DNA of 64,000 nt from Mitsuaria sp. 7. GTDB lineage: Bacteria; Pseudomonadota; Gammaproteobacteria; Burkholderiales; Burkholderiaceae_C. The DNA is taken from assembly GCF_001653795.1 (NCBI RefSeq), contig NZ_CP011514.1:5204727-5268726 (forward strand). Direction: 5' to 3'. The translations under genes and the position numbers were made by a program. Shown here piece by piece: positions 27,010-35,021 of the stretch (positions within the stretch are counted from its first letter, which is position 1; each line of letters opens with the position of its first letter). The notes beneath the pieces are model-generated. The model saw nothing but the letters and a program-made list of their open reading frames with translations, made no database searches and was not told the origin of the DNA.

Positions 27010-27417
27010 ATGAAGACCTTCCTGTGGTCCGTGACCGGGTTGTTCGCACTCCTGTGGAGTGGACTGGCCTGGGCCACGGCGGGTCTGGTGCGCTGGACGG
27101 TGGAGGCCCTCTCCACCGGCCGCGCGGCCGAGCTCGGCAAGAGCGCGGTGGAGTTCAAGTTCCCCGCGTGGGTCGAGCCCTTCCTCGACACCGGCCTGCT
27201 CGAGGCCGTGCAAGGCGTCGTGCAATGGCTGCTGGAAATGGCCGGCACCGGCGCGCCGATGGCGGGCACGGCGATCGGCTGGCTGGTCCCGGTGGTCTGG
27301 GTGACCTGGGCCTTCGGGCTGACCGTGCTGATCGTGATCGCGCTGGTGATCAATCACCTGATCAAGCGCCTGCCGAGCGCCGGCACGACCGGACCCCGCG
27401 CGGCAGCACTGCGCTGA
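27010..27417 (+). CDS. Small membrane protein of unknown function
   Basis: This 135-residue protein has an N-terminal hydrophobic segment (TFLWSVTGLFALLWSGLAWA), a middle amphipathic region (KFPAWVEPFLDTGLLEAVQGVVQWLL) and one or two C-terminal membrane spans (WLVPVVWVTWAFGLTVLIVIALVI) ending in a basic tail. It starts 36 bp after the BI-1 gene and is followed by a terminator, so the two probably form an operon. No family was recognised. Confidence 0.7.
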   Translation: MKTFLWSVTGLFALLWSGLAWATAGLVRWTVEALSTGRAAELGKSAVEFKFPAWVEPFLDTGLLEAVQGVVQWLLEMAGTGAPMAGTAIGWLVPVVWVTWAFGLTVLIVIALVINHLIKRLPSAGTTGPRAAALR

Positions 27418-27445
27418 ACCGGGCAGGCGATACCGACCAGACGAC

Positions 27446-27475
27446 GAGGCGCCCAAGGGCGCCTCTTCTGTTTCA
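27446..27475 (+). terminator. Intrinsic terminator after the small membrane protein gene
   Basis: GAGGCGCCC (27446-27454) pairs with GGGCGCCTC (27457-27465) around an AA centre, followed by TTCTGTTT. The converging GNAT gene ends at 27473, so the site lies just beyond both stop codons. Confidence 0.8.
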
Positions 27476-28033
27476 GGCGCCCGCGGGCAGGGCGACGATG
27501 AAGCGGTAGAGGCAGCACTCGTCCCCGTGGAGGGTGCGGATCTCGCGGGAGATGTCGCCGGCCGCCTGGCTGCGGATGACCCCCGGCCAGAACTGCACGG
27601 CCGGCGTGTTGGCCATCAGGTGGTAGACCTCCCAGCGACCCGGGAAGCGTGCCAGCACCTCGCCCGCCGCGCGCGCCGCCAGGCCGTGGCCGCGGTAGCC
27701 GCGCGCGAGGAAGAAGTAGCCCATGTTGTGGTCCGAGTCCGGCTGCTCGCATTCGCCGTCGACGACCGCGAAACCGGCGAGTTCATCGCCGACCCAGATC
27801 AGGAACGGATGCACGTCGTCCTGCGCCCAGTACGGCGCCTTGGGCCGCAACTGATACCGGCCCTCGTGCGCGAACGCCACCGGCGTCCACTCGCTCAGGT
27901 CGTAGTTGTAGAACTGCATGAGGTTCTCGATCCGCGGCAGGTCGTCGGGCGCGGCGCGCTCGATCCGCAGCGCCGGACTGTCCGGCAGCGGGACCGGGAT
28001 CGAGTCGTCGAAGGCGGAAGGTCTTGTCTCCAT
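27473..28033 (-). CDS. GNAT-family N-acetyltransferase
   Basis: The 186-residue protein contains a GNAT domain: IERAAPDDLPRIENLMQFYNYDLSEW, PFLIWVGDELAGFAVV and the acetyl-CoA-binding motif A region MGYFFLARGYRGHGLAARAA (R-G-x-G-x-A). Such enzymes acetylate small molecules or protein N-termini; the substrate is not evident. The gene lies 60 bp downstream of a Gfo/Idh/MocA oxidoreductase on the same strand and may be cotranscribed. Confidence 0.85.
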   Translation of the reverse strand: METRPSAFDDSIPVPLPDSPALRIERAAPDDLPRIENLMQFYNYDLSEWTPVAFAHEGRYQLRPKAPYWAQDDVHPFLIWVGDELAGFAVVDGECEQPDSDHNMGYFFLARGYRGHGLAARAAGEVLARFPGRWEVYHLMANTPAVQFWPGVIRSQAAGDISREIRTLHGDECCLYRFIVALPAGA

Positions 28034-28093
28034 CGTGTCTTTCTTCAGGCGCTTCTTTGGCGCTGTGATCGGACGCCCCGCGTGAGCGGGTGG

Positions 28094-29149
28094 TCAGCGG
28101 GGCGGCGGGAACTGCTCGTCGAAGGGAGATCTCACGCCCGCCAGCGCTCGGATGCGGTCCATCCAGCCGAGCACCGCGAGCGTCTCCGCGTGCGGCACGA
28201 CCGGACTCTCGATCGCGCCGGCGCGCGCGCAGCGCATCGTCTCGCGGATCTCGTTCTCGAAGCCGTTGATCTCGAAGGGGCGCGCGATCGTCTCGCCGGC
28301 GAGGTTGCCGTTGCCGTGTGCCGGCAGCCACTGCGCGCGCGTCGCTTCCCAGAAGGTTTCCGGCAGCACGATCGCCCCCGCGCTGCCGAGGATGTGCATC
28401 GTGTTCGGCGCGAAGGTGTCGATGGCGCACTGGAACTGCGACGTCAGCCCGTCGCCGAAATCGAGGGTCACCGCCAGCCCCGCATCGACGCCGGTCGGCG
28501 CGAGCCGCGCCTTCACGGCGAGGTCCACCAGCGGCGGCACCCCGCCGAGCGCGTGCTGCAGCACCCAGCGCGTCGCGGTCAGGTTGTAGATGCCGACGTC
28601 GAGCAGCGCGCCGCCCGCCAGCGCGGGGCTGAAGATGCGGCTGTCCGGGTCGTAGGGCGCGGGGAAGCAGAAGCTCGACTGCATGCCGCGCAGCGCGCCG
28701 AGGCGCCCTTCCCGCAGCCATGCCGCGAGGTCCTGGTACAGCGGCAGGAAACGCGTCCACACGGCTTCCATCAGGAAAGCGCGGTGCGTTCGCGAGGCCT
28801 CGACCAGACGCCGGCCCATCTCCTGGTTCGGCACCAGCGACTTCTCGCAGAGCACAGCCTTGCCGGCCTGGAGAGCGGCCAGGACGTACTCGTAATGCTG
28901 GCCGTGCGGCGTGGCGACATAGACGCCGTCCACGGCGGGATCGCTCATCACCGCGGCGGGATCGGTGTGGGCAAGGACGGCGGGTTCGCCGCGCTGCGAC
29001 CAGCGCTCGGCGAACTGCTGCGCGCGATGCGCGTCGCGGCCGCAGACGGCGTGGAGACGGCAGCCGTCGAGCTGCGCAACGGCGTCGGCGAAACGGTGGG
29101 CGATCGAGCCGGGGCCGATCACGGCCCAGTGGAAGGTGCGTTCGGACAT
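28094..29149 (-). CDS. Gfo/Idh/MocA-family NAD(P)-dependent oxidoreductase
   Basis: The 351-residue protein opens with a Rossmann fold (FHWAVIGPGSIAHRFADAVAQL, G-x-G-x-I-A), has the family motif CEKSLVPNQEMGRRL (EKP-like, with Ser for Pro) and the C-terminal dehydrogenase domain (GGALLDVGIYNLTATRWV). Members oxidise or reduce sugars, inositols or dihydrodiols. The substrate cannot be deduced. It starts at ATG 29149 and is divergent from the M3 peptidase gene. Confidence 0.88.
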   Translation of the reverse strand: MSERTFHWAVIGPGSIAHRFADAVAQLDGCRLHAVCGRDAHRAQQFAERWSQRGEPAVLAHTDPAAVMSDPAVDGVYVATPHGQHYEYVLAALQAGKAVLCEKSLVPNQEMGRRLVEASRTHRAFLMEAVWTRFLPLYQDLAAWLREGRLGALRGMQSSFCFPAPYDPDSRIFSPALAGGALLDVGIYNLTATRWVLQHALGGVPPLVDLAVKARLAPTGVDAGLAVTLDFGDGLTSQFQCAIDTFAPNTMHILGSAGAIVLPETFWEATRAQWLPAHGNGNLAGETIARPFEINGFENEIRETMRCARAGAIESPVVPHAETLAVLGWMDRIRALAGVRSPFDEQFPPPR

Positions 29150-29341
29150 GTGCGGTGATGCTAAACGGGCGGACCCGTCGCGGACGGGCGGCGGACGCGG
29201 ATCGCGGGGCCCTCAGGGTTGTCCCGGGGCGGGTTCTCCACGGGGCGGACGGCGCCCATGGCCTTCGGTTTCGCCGGGGCCATCGGCTAAGGTGGCGGAC
29301 TCGCACAACACGAACGCCCGCCCACAAGACGGGTCGCCCCC

Positions 29342-31564
29342 ATGAGGATTCCCTTCGTCCTGGCCGCTACCGTGGCCCTTGCTGCCCCCGTGATGGCCCA
29401 GACGGCCGCGCCCGTTGCGCCCGCCGTTTCCACCAGCGCGACCGCAGCCAACGCGGCGCCTGTCTCAAACCTGCTGCTCGCGCCGAGCACGCTGCCGCTG
29501 CAGTACCCGCCCTTCGACAAGATCCGCGATGCCGACATCGGCCCCGCGATCGACCAGGGCATGACCGAGCAACTCGCCGAGGTCGCCGCGATCGCCGACA
29601 ACCCGTCGGCACCGACTTTCGACAACACCATCGTCGCGCTGGAGCGCGGCGGCCGCACGCTGGGCAGAGCGACCACGCTGCTGATGAGCCTGACCGGCGC
29701 CGATGCCAACCCCGCGCGTCTGAAGCTGCAGGCCGACTACGCGACGAAGCTGGCCGCGCACCGCGATGCGATCCAGCTGAACCCGGTGCTGTTCGCGCGC
29801 ATCGAGTCGCTGTACCAGCGCCGCGCGTCGCTCGGCCTGGGCGCGCAGGAGCAGCGCCTGATCGAGCGCCAGTACAACCAGTTCCTGCGCGCCGGCGCCA
29901 AGCTGGACGAGGACGGCAAGGCCCGCATGAAGGCCATCAACGCCGAGATGGCACAACTGGGCGCGCGCTTCAACCAGAACGTGCTGGCGGAGGTGAACGA
30001 TTCCGCCGTGACCGTCGACAGCGTCGACGAATTGAAGGGCCTGAGCGACGAGCAGATCTCCGCCGCCGCGTCGTCCGCGAAGGAACGCGGCCTGGAGGGC
30101 AAGTACCTGATCGCGCTGCTGAACACGACCGGCCAGCCGGTGCTGTCGCAGCTGGAGAACCGCGCGCTGCGCCAGCGCATCTACGAAGCCTCGGTGGTGC
30201 GCGGCTCGCGCGGCAACGCCTACGACAACACCGCGCTGGTGTCGCGCGTCGTGTCGCTGCGCGCCGAGCGCGCGAAGCTGCTCGGCTTCGCGACGCATGC
30301 GGACTTCGTGCTGAAGGACGAGACCGCCCGCAACCAGCAGGCCGTCAACGGCATGCTGCGCCAACTGGCGCCGGCGGCGGTCGGTGCCGCGCGCCGTGAA
30401 GGCGCGGAACTGCAAGCCATCATCGATCGCGAGCAGAAGGCGAACAAGCAGCCGTCCTTCCAGCTCGCGGCCTGGGACTGGAGCTTCTACAGCGAGAAGC
30501 TGCGCGCCGAGAAGTACGGCTTCGACGAGTCGCAGCTCAAGCCCTACTTCGAGATGAAGAACGTGCTGGAGAACGGCGTGTTCTACGCGGCCGGACAGCT
30601 CTACGGCCTGAAGTTCAAGCAGCGCCACGACCTGCCGGTCTATCACCCGGACGTGCTGGTCTACGACGTGTTCAACGCGGACGGCTCGCAGCTGTCGATC
30701 TTCATCGCCGACATGTACGCGCGGCCGTCCAAGCGCGGTGGCGCGTGGATGAACGCCTACGTCGACCAGAGCGGGCTGATGAACCAGAAGCCGGTGGTGG
30801 CGAATCATCTCAACATCCCGAAACCCGCGGACGGCAAGCCGACGCTGCTGACCTGGGACGAGGTGACGACGATGTTCCACGAGTTCGGGCACGCGCTGCA
30901 CGGCATGTTCTCGAACGTGAAGTACCCGAGCATGGCCGGCACCAAGGTGCCGCGCGACTTCGTCGAGTACCCGTCGCAGGTCAACGAGATGTGGGCGGAC
31001 TGGCCGAGCGTGCTCGCCAACTACGCGAAGCACTACAAGACCGGCGAGCCGATGCCGCGCGCGCTGCTGGACAAGGTGCTGGCGGCCAAGCAGTTCAACC
31101 AGGGCTTCGCGACGACGGAGTACCTCAGCGCTGCGAGCCTGGACCAGCGCTGGCACCAGCTGCCGCTGGACCAGGTGCCCGAGGCCGACGGCGTGATGGC
31201 CTTCGAGGCCAAGGCGCTGCGCGAGGAAGGCTACGACTACGACGCGGTACCGCCGCGCTACCGCACGCCTTACTTCAGCCACATCATGGGCGGCTACGCG
31301 GCGGGCTACTACGCGTATGTCTGGTCCGAAGTGCTCGACGCCAACACGGTCCAGTGGTTCAAGGCCAACGGTGGCCTGAAGCGCGATCTGGGCGACGCGT
31401 TCCGCGCGAAGCTGCTGTCGCAAGGCGGCAGCCAGGATGCGCTGACCTTGTTCCGCGGCGTCGTCGGCCACGAGCCGCAGATCCAGCCGCTGCTGGAGCG
31501 CCGCGGCCTGGTCATTGAGAAGACCAAAACGGCCGGCAAGCCGCAGGCATCGACGCCACAGTAA
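29342..31564 (+). CDS. dcp: M3-family metallopeptidase (peptidyl-dipeptidase Dcp-like), exported
   Basis: The 740-residue enzyme has a signal peptide (RIPFVLAATVALAAPVMAQ), then an Ala-rich linker and an M3 thimet-oligopeptidase-type fold. The zinc site HEFGH is at residues 513-517 with the third ligand in FVEYPSQVNEMWADW about 28 residues on. The C-terminal YFSHIMGGYAAGYYAYVWSEVLDAN is typical of Dcp. It removes C-terminal dipeptides from oligopeptides. The signal peptide puts it in the periplasm, unlike cytosolic oligopeptidase A. A terminator follows at 31616. Confidence 0.93.
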   Translation: MRIPFVLAATVALAAPVMAQTAAPVAPAVSTSATAANAAPVSNLLLAPSTLPLQYPPFDKIRDADIGPAIDQGMTEQLAEVAAIADNPSAPTFDNTIVALERGGRTLGRATTLLMSLTGADANPARLKLQADYATKLAAHRDAIQLNPVLFARIESLYQRRASLGLGAQEQRLIERQYNQFLRAGAKLDEDGKARMKAINAEMAQLGARFNQNVLAEVNDSAVTVDSVDELKGLSDEQISAAASSAKERGLEGKYLIALLNTTGQPVLSQLENRALRQRIYEASVVRGSRGNAYDNTALVSRVVSLRAERAKLLGFATHADFVLKDETARNQQAVNGMLRQLAPAAVGAARREGAELQAIIDREQKANKQPSFQLAAWDWSFYSEKLRAEKYGFDESQLKPYFEMKNVLENGVFYAAGQLYGLKFKQRHDLPVYHPDVLVYDVFNADGSQLSIFIADMYARPSKRGGAWMNAYVDQSGLMNQKPVVANHLNIPKPADGKPTLLTWDEVTTMFHEFGHALHGMFSNVKYPSMAGTKVPRDFVEYPSQVNEMWADWPSVLANYAKHYKTGEPMPRALLDKVLAAKQFNQGFATTEYLSAASLDQRWHQLPLDQVPEADGVMAFEAKALREEGYDYDAVPPRYRTPYFSHIMGGYAAGYYAYVWSEVLDANTVQWFKANGGLKRDLGDAFRAKLLSQGGSQDALTLFRGVVGHEPQIQPLLERRGLVIEKTKTAGKPQASTPQ

Positions 31565-31615
31565 TTTGGGGGAGATAGCCCACCCGTAGGTGGGTTGTCA
31601 CCTGTGATTCGTCAA

Positions 31616-31645
31616 AGGGCGCTCATCGAAGCGCCCTCTTTCGTT
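31616..31645 (+). terminator. Intrinsic terminator of the M3 peptidase gene
   Basis: AGGGCGCT (31616-31623) pairs with AGCGCCCT (31630-31637) over a six-base loop, followed by CTTTCGTTT. A smaller CCCACC/GGTGGG hairpin lies just before it at 31579-31594. Confidence 0.75.
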
Positions 31646-31704
31646 TCTGGCAGGAACTTCCCGCACCAGACTTTCCGCCATGTTGTCGTGGTGGAGCAGT
31701 GCGG

Positions 31705-32370
31705 ATGGATGAGATTACGAAGCGGTGGTTTGATGTGTCGACGGTGGAAGTACGTCGGGCGGCGGAACTGGACGGATGGCGCTCAGACGACGAGTTGATT
31801 CGTCTGTCCGGTGCACCAAAGGGAAGCCGGCTTGAGGTTGCGCCAACGCCAACAGGCAGGATCCAATTGCGAGTCGTCAATCAAGATTTGCTTCTCGAGC
31901 CACTGGTCCGATTTGTGAGCCAGGAGGAAAGTGGAAATTACATCTTTGAGATTCACAATGCCGCCTTTGTTCTGCGGCCGGAGTTTCGTGGGCGGGGCAT
32001 CGGTACGCGCAGCGTTTCGATCGAGCTCCTTGAGGCCAAGCGGCTCGGCAACTTTTCGAGGGTGACGGTCCATGCAGTTGGCGATCGCAGCAGCTTGGAC
32101 GGACCCATGACAATGAACGGCTACTTCGTGTGGGCGCGCATGGGGTTCAACGCAGTTCTTCCGGAGGACTTGAAGGAGCATCCGTCGATGCCGCGGGCTG
32201 CTTCGGGAAGCTTGGACTTGAAGCAACTCCTCCGAAGCCCCGGGGGTGAGGAATTCTGGTTGCGCTTCGGGCGCAGCATGCATCTAGAGTTCTCACTGAA
32301 GGAACCGTCCGACTGCTGGGATCAATTCGAGCGCTACGCTCGCAGCCATAACATTGAGGTCACGCCATGA
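31705..32370 (+). CDS. Hypothetical protein with GNAT-like segment, lower-GC accessory gene
   Basis: This 221-residue protein was not recognised as a whole. Residues near 90-160 resemble a GNAT core: AAFVLRPEFRGRGIGTRSV (R-G-x-G-I-G), RVTVHAVGDRSS and NGYFVWARMGFNA, which fits strand 4, the acetyl-CoA loop and the terminal strands. The rest is novel. ATG 31705 has GGAG eight bases upstream. Base composition is lower in GC than the flanking genes, and the stop codon overlaps the next small gene (ATGA 32367-32370), so the pair looks like an acquired two-gene unit. Confidence 0.65.
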   Translation: MDEITKRWFDVSTVEVRRAAELDGWRSDDELIRLSGAPKGSRLEVAPTPTGRIQLRVVNQDLLLEPLVRFVSQEESGNYIFEIHNAAFVLRPEFRGRGIGTRSVSIELLEAKRLGNFSRVTVHAVGDRSSLDGPMTMNGYFVWARMGFNAVLPEDLKEHPSMPRAASGSLDLKQLLRSPGGEEFWLRFGRSMHLEFSLKEPSDCWDQFERYARSHNIEVTP

Positions 32371-32561
32371 ACCCCTGGGAAATCGCCGCGCGCGTATGCC
32401 GGCCCATGTCGACCGAAGAGGCGAGGCGTCTGACGCAACAGGAGTGTGGGTCTAAAGAATATGGCGATACCGACCCGTTGCTGGAGGCTGAGATCCAGGA
32501 AATGCTCGCTCGTATCAGGGTCGCCGAACGCGCAGAGCGCGAGCGCGCCGGCAAGTCTTGA
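32367..32561 (+). CDS. Small hypothetical protein coupled to the GNAT-like gene
   Basis: This 64-residue acidic/basic, mostly helical protein (MNPWEIAARVCRPMSTEEAR, ending ERAGKS) overlaps the preceding gene by 4 bp, implying translational coupling. It has no signal peptide or membrane segment. No family is recognised. Size and arrangement would fit an accessory or antidote partner, but this is speculation. Confidence 0.55.
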   Translation: MNPWEIAARVCRPMSTEEARRLTQQECGSKEYGDTDPLLEAEIQEMLARIRVAERAERERAGKS

Positions 32562-32582
32562 GTGAGGCGACGGGCGCTGAAC

Positions 32583-33218
32583 TCACCCGCCCGTCTTGTC
32601 CAGATCGCTCGTGTCCTCATTCCCCTGCTGCGTGATCAAGCGCTGCATCAACGCGAAGAACCGGTCGTAGAACTGCCCGGCGGGGATGGTTTCGGAGGCG
32701 ACCTTGACCAGCGACTCCGTCGACGAGGACAGCGGCACCGAGATCGAGCCGATCGCGCTCACGCCCAGGCTGGTGGAATTCGCGCTGCGCTTGACGTTGT
32801 AGCGGTCCTGCAGCGCCGACACATACGCCGTCGCGAGCTTGCCGCTGCCGCCCTCCGGCACGCACACCACCGTGAAGCTGATCTCCACGTGCACCTCGCC
32901 CTCGGGCTGGAAGCGCTTCGTGCCCGAGATCGAATCCGGCAGCGCGATCCCGATCACGTAGCCCTGGCTCAGCAGCGCGCGCCGCGCCGCCTCGCAGGTG
33001 TCCTGCACGCTTGAATCGAACAGACGCGAGAAGGTCTCGTCCGACGAGAAGCGCTCGTTCTGGTACACGGAGTTCTTGCGCTCGGCACTCGTCCCGAAGG
33101 TGCCGCAGCCCGTCATCAACGTGGCGGCGAGCACGGCCACGGCGGACATCGCGAGCGGGCGGAACGAGGCGGAGAAAAAGGAAGAAGGGCGTCGGATCAT
33201 CGTCGTCAGGCCGGTCAT
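32583..33218 (-). CDS. DUF2242-type lipoprotein
   Basis: The 211-residue protein has a lipoprotein signal (VAVLAATLMTGCG) and a domain seen in many Burkholderiales: YQNERFSSDETFSRLFDSS, CEAARRALLSQGYVI, VHVEISFTVVC, ALQDRYNVKRS and VSETIPAGQFYDRFF-type segments. The function is unknown; it is probably an envelope lipoprotein. ATG 33218 or ATG 33200 could be the start; the second gives a more usual signal length. Confidence 0.78.
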   Translation of the reverse strand: MTGLTTMIRRPSSFFSASFRPLAMSAVAVLAATLMTGCGTFGTSAERKNSVYQNERFSSDETFSRLFDSSVQDTCEAARRALLSQGYVIGIALPDSISGTKRFQPEGEVHVEISFTVVCVPEGGSGKLATAYVSALQDRYNVKRSANSTSLGVSAIGSISVPLSSSTESLVKVASETIPAGQFYDRFFALMQRLITQQGNEDTSDLDKTGG

Positions 33219-33311
33219 CGGCCAGCGACGGATTATCCGCGCCCTGTCTTAGAGCAGCTTGAGGAAGCCGCCCGGTGGCTGCGCAGCGCGTTCAGCGTGC
33301 GCGGCCCGCGT

Positions 33312-33659
33312 TCAATGCGTGGTCTGCGCGGTCAGGACCGTCTGCCATTCGCCGTCGACGCAGGCCGACAGGTGACGGGCGGAGCCCCGGCAACGCTGCC
33401 AGTGCTCGGTCGCTGCCGACAGCAGTGCCGGCCAGTACGGATGGTCGCCGGCGCAGCGGCTGCGAGGGATCACCAGGGCCAGCTCCTGAACATCCGCCCG
33501 GCCGTCAGCGTCGATATAGGACAGCTGCGCCTTGACCACCACCGTCAGCGGCGTGGAGAGCAGCAGCTCGGCGTTCACGCAATGGGAGGGACGGAAATCC
33601 GGATGGGCGGGAGCGGGTGCCAGGGCGGCGCTTCCAACGGCGGCGGTGAAGGTGTTCAT
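33312..33659 (-). CDS. Hypothetical protein
   Basis: This 115-residue product (MNTFTAAVGSAALAPAPAHP start) has a short hydrophobic Ala/Pro-rich N-terminus, then a likely alpha/beta region with SHCVNAELLLSTPLTVVVKAQL and three further cysteines. No family was recognised. It is divergent from the 33890 gene across DNA that contains a 12-bp inverted repeat. Codon use is consistent with a real gene, but the ribosome site is weak. Confidence 0.5.
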   Translation of the reverse strand: MNTFTAAVGSAALAPAPAHPDFRPSHCVNAELLLSTPLTVVVKAQLSYIDADGRADVQELALVIPRSRCAGDHPYWPALLSAATEHWQRCRGSARHLSACVDGEWQTVLTAQTTH

Positions 33660-33743
33660 CTTGTTCTCGTCTCAGGTCTCTTGTTCGATGCCTGCATCCT
33701 AAGAACAGCACCGTGACAACCCTGTGGGGGCCCCGCGCGACGC

Positions 33744-33802
33744 CTTGTAGGACAACGCCTCATTCCACCCGTCGGCATTGCCGTTTCCGCTTGTCCTACA
33801 AG
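33744..33802. promoter_or_regulatory. Long-spaced 12-bp inverted repeat upstream of the BON gene cluster
   Basis: CTTGTAGGACAA (33744-33755) and TTGTCCTACAAG (33791-33802) are perfect inverse complements with 35 bp between. They lie about 90-145 bp upstream of the 33890 gene and about 85 bp from the start of the divergent 33312-33659 gene. The spacing of arm centres, 47 bp, puts them on roughly matching helix faces. This looks like a paired regulator site; the nearby NarL-type regulator is a candidate. Confidence 0.5.
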
Positions 33803-33889
33803 ACATCGCGGATGTGGACGACAGGGCGGACTGTTCGGGATACGTAGAGTCCATCTCAGCGCACCACGGGGTGCACAAGGAGCTGACAG

Positions 33890-34084
33890 ATGGGCATCGC
33901 CGACCACCATTCCCTCGCCTTGCACGTTCATGAATTCGCCTGCCAGGTCCAATGGACCGCGCTCAGCGATCACGAACCGGTGCTGGGTCTGGAAGCGGCG
34001 CTTCCTTATCTGCTGGACCACGCCCCCGCCACGTTCGCCGAGCCGGCCCCTGCTGTCGTGTCGTCAGACCGCCACGCCGTTTGA
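33890..34084 (+). CDS. Small hypothetical protein upstream of the BON lipoprotein
   Basis: The 64-residue product (MGIADHHSLALHVHEFACQV) has a strong AAGGAG eight bases before its ATG. It is rich in His and acidic residues and has no membrane segment. The BON-domain lipoprotein gene begins 34 bp after its stop, so they are probably cotranscribed from the repeat-containing promoter at 33744-33802. No family was recognised. Confidence 0.55.
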   Translation: MGIADHHSLALHVHEFACQVQWTALSDHEPVLGLEAALPYLLDHAPATFAEPAPAVVSSDRHAV

Positions 34085-34118
34085 GTCCGAGCCCTGTCAT
34101 CAATCGAAGGAGATCAAC

Positions 34119-34436
34119 ATGATGATTCGTGCCACCGTTCTCGCCCTGGCCACTGCTGTGGGCGCCCTGACCCTGCTGCCCGGCTGTGCCGTGACCCGCG
34201 GTCAATCTTCCGTCGGCGAATACGTCGACGACGCCGCGGTCACCACCGCGGTGAAGTCCAAGTTCGTCGAGGCCAAGTCGGTCGACGCCAGCTCCATCCA
34301 CGTGGAGACGCTGCAAGGCGAGGTGATGCTCTCGGGCTTCGCCAAGAACGCCAACGAGAAGGCCGACGCCGAACGCCTGGCGCGTGAAGTCAAGGGCGTG
34401 AAGCGCGTCAAGAACGAGATCGCGATCCGCAACTGA
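34119..34436 (+). CDS. BON-domain lipoprotein
   Basis: This 105-residue protein has a lipobox (LTLLPGC, Cys near residue 23) followed by one BON domain: DDAAVTTAVKSKF, ASSIHVETLQGEVMLSGFAKN, AERLAREVKGVKRVKNEIAI. BON domains bind phospholipid surfaces and stabilise the envelope under osmotic or other stress (OsmY/DolP type). The SD AAGGAG precedes ATG 34119; a second ATG follows immediately. A large hairpin lies downstream at 34501. Confidence 0.9.
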   Translation: MMIRATVLALATAVGALTLLPGCAVTRGQSSVGEYVDDAAVTTAVKSKFVEAKSVDASSIHVETLQGEVMLSGFAKNANEKADAERLAREVKGVKRVKNEIAIRN

Positions 34437-34500
34437 TGCGCTGACGCGATTTCCCTGATCGTGTGTCCGAAGGCGGCCTGACCCACCGCCCCGGACGCAC

Positions 34501-34543
34501 CGCGCGAACGGACGGTCTGCCCTGCAACCCGTCCGTTCGCGCG
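34501..34543 (+). terminator. Long-stem hairpin after the BON lipoprotein gene
   Basis: CGCGCGAACGGACGG (34501-34515) and CCGTCCGTTCGCGCG (34529-34543) form a perfect 15-bp stem with a 13-base loop. It is followed by TACCCGTTTGTGG, with only a weak T-tract, so it may end transcription or protect the mRNA 3' end. Confidence 0.65.
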
Positions 34544-34580
34544 TACCCGTTTGTGGTTGCCAGCAGTTTCCGACCCCGCC

Positions 34581-35021
34581 ATGGACGCTCAGCCCGCCAG
34601 CGCCGCCCTCACCTGTTTCCTCGTCGAGGACAACGCCGTCATCCGGGAGAACCTGGTGGCGACGCTCGAGGAGATGGTGGACCTGCGCGTCCTCGGCCAT
34701 GCGGTCGACGAGAACGGCGCGCTGACCTGGCTGTCGCAGGACCATGCCGCCTGCGACCTGCTGATCATCGACATCTTCCTGGCGCAGGGGACGGGCCTGA
34801 ACGTGCTGCGCGCCGCGAGCGAACGCATGCCCGGGGCGCGCCGCGTCGTGCTCAGCAACTACGCCACGCCGGACATGCGCCAGCGCTGCTTCGCGCTGGG
34901 CGCCGACAAGGTCTTCGACAAATCGGCCGAGCTGGAAGACCTGCTCGCCTACTGCGGCGGCCTGGCCGACGCGGCCAACCGCGACGCCGGCGATGCCGCT
35001 ACTCGATCAGCCCGTTCTTGA
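34581..35021 (+). CDS. Single-domain receiver response regulator
   Basis: This 146-residue protein is a CheY-type receiver: acidic pair Glu16-Asp17 (CFLVEDNAVI), phospho-acceptor Asp64 (LLIIDIFLAQGTG), Ser/Asn in VVLSNYA and a Lys in KVFDKSAEL. No output domain follows. It starts at ATG 34581. Its 3' end overlaps the 3' end of the convergent NarL-type gene by 23 bp. It probably works with the kinase encoded at 35677 as a phosphate sink or modulator. Confidence 0.87.
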   Translation: MDAQPASAALTCFLVEDNAVIRENLVATLEEMVDLRVLGHAVDENGALTWLSQDHAACDLLIIDIFLAQGTGLNVLRAASERMPGARRVVLSNYATPDMRQRCFALGADKVFDKSAELEDLLAYCGGLADAANRDAGDAATRSARS

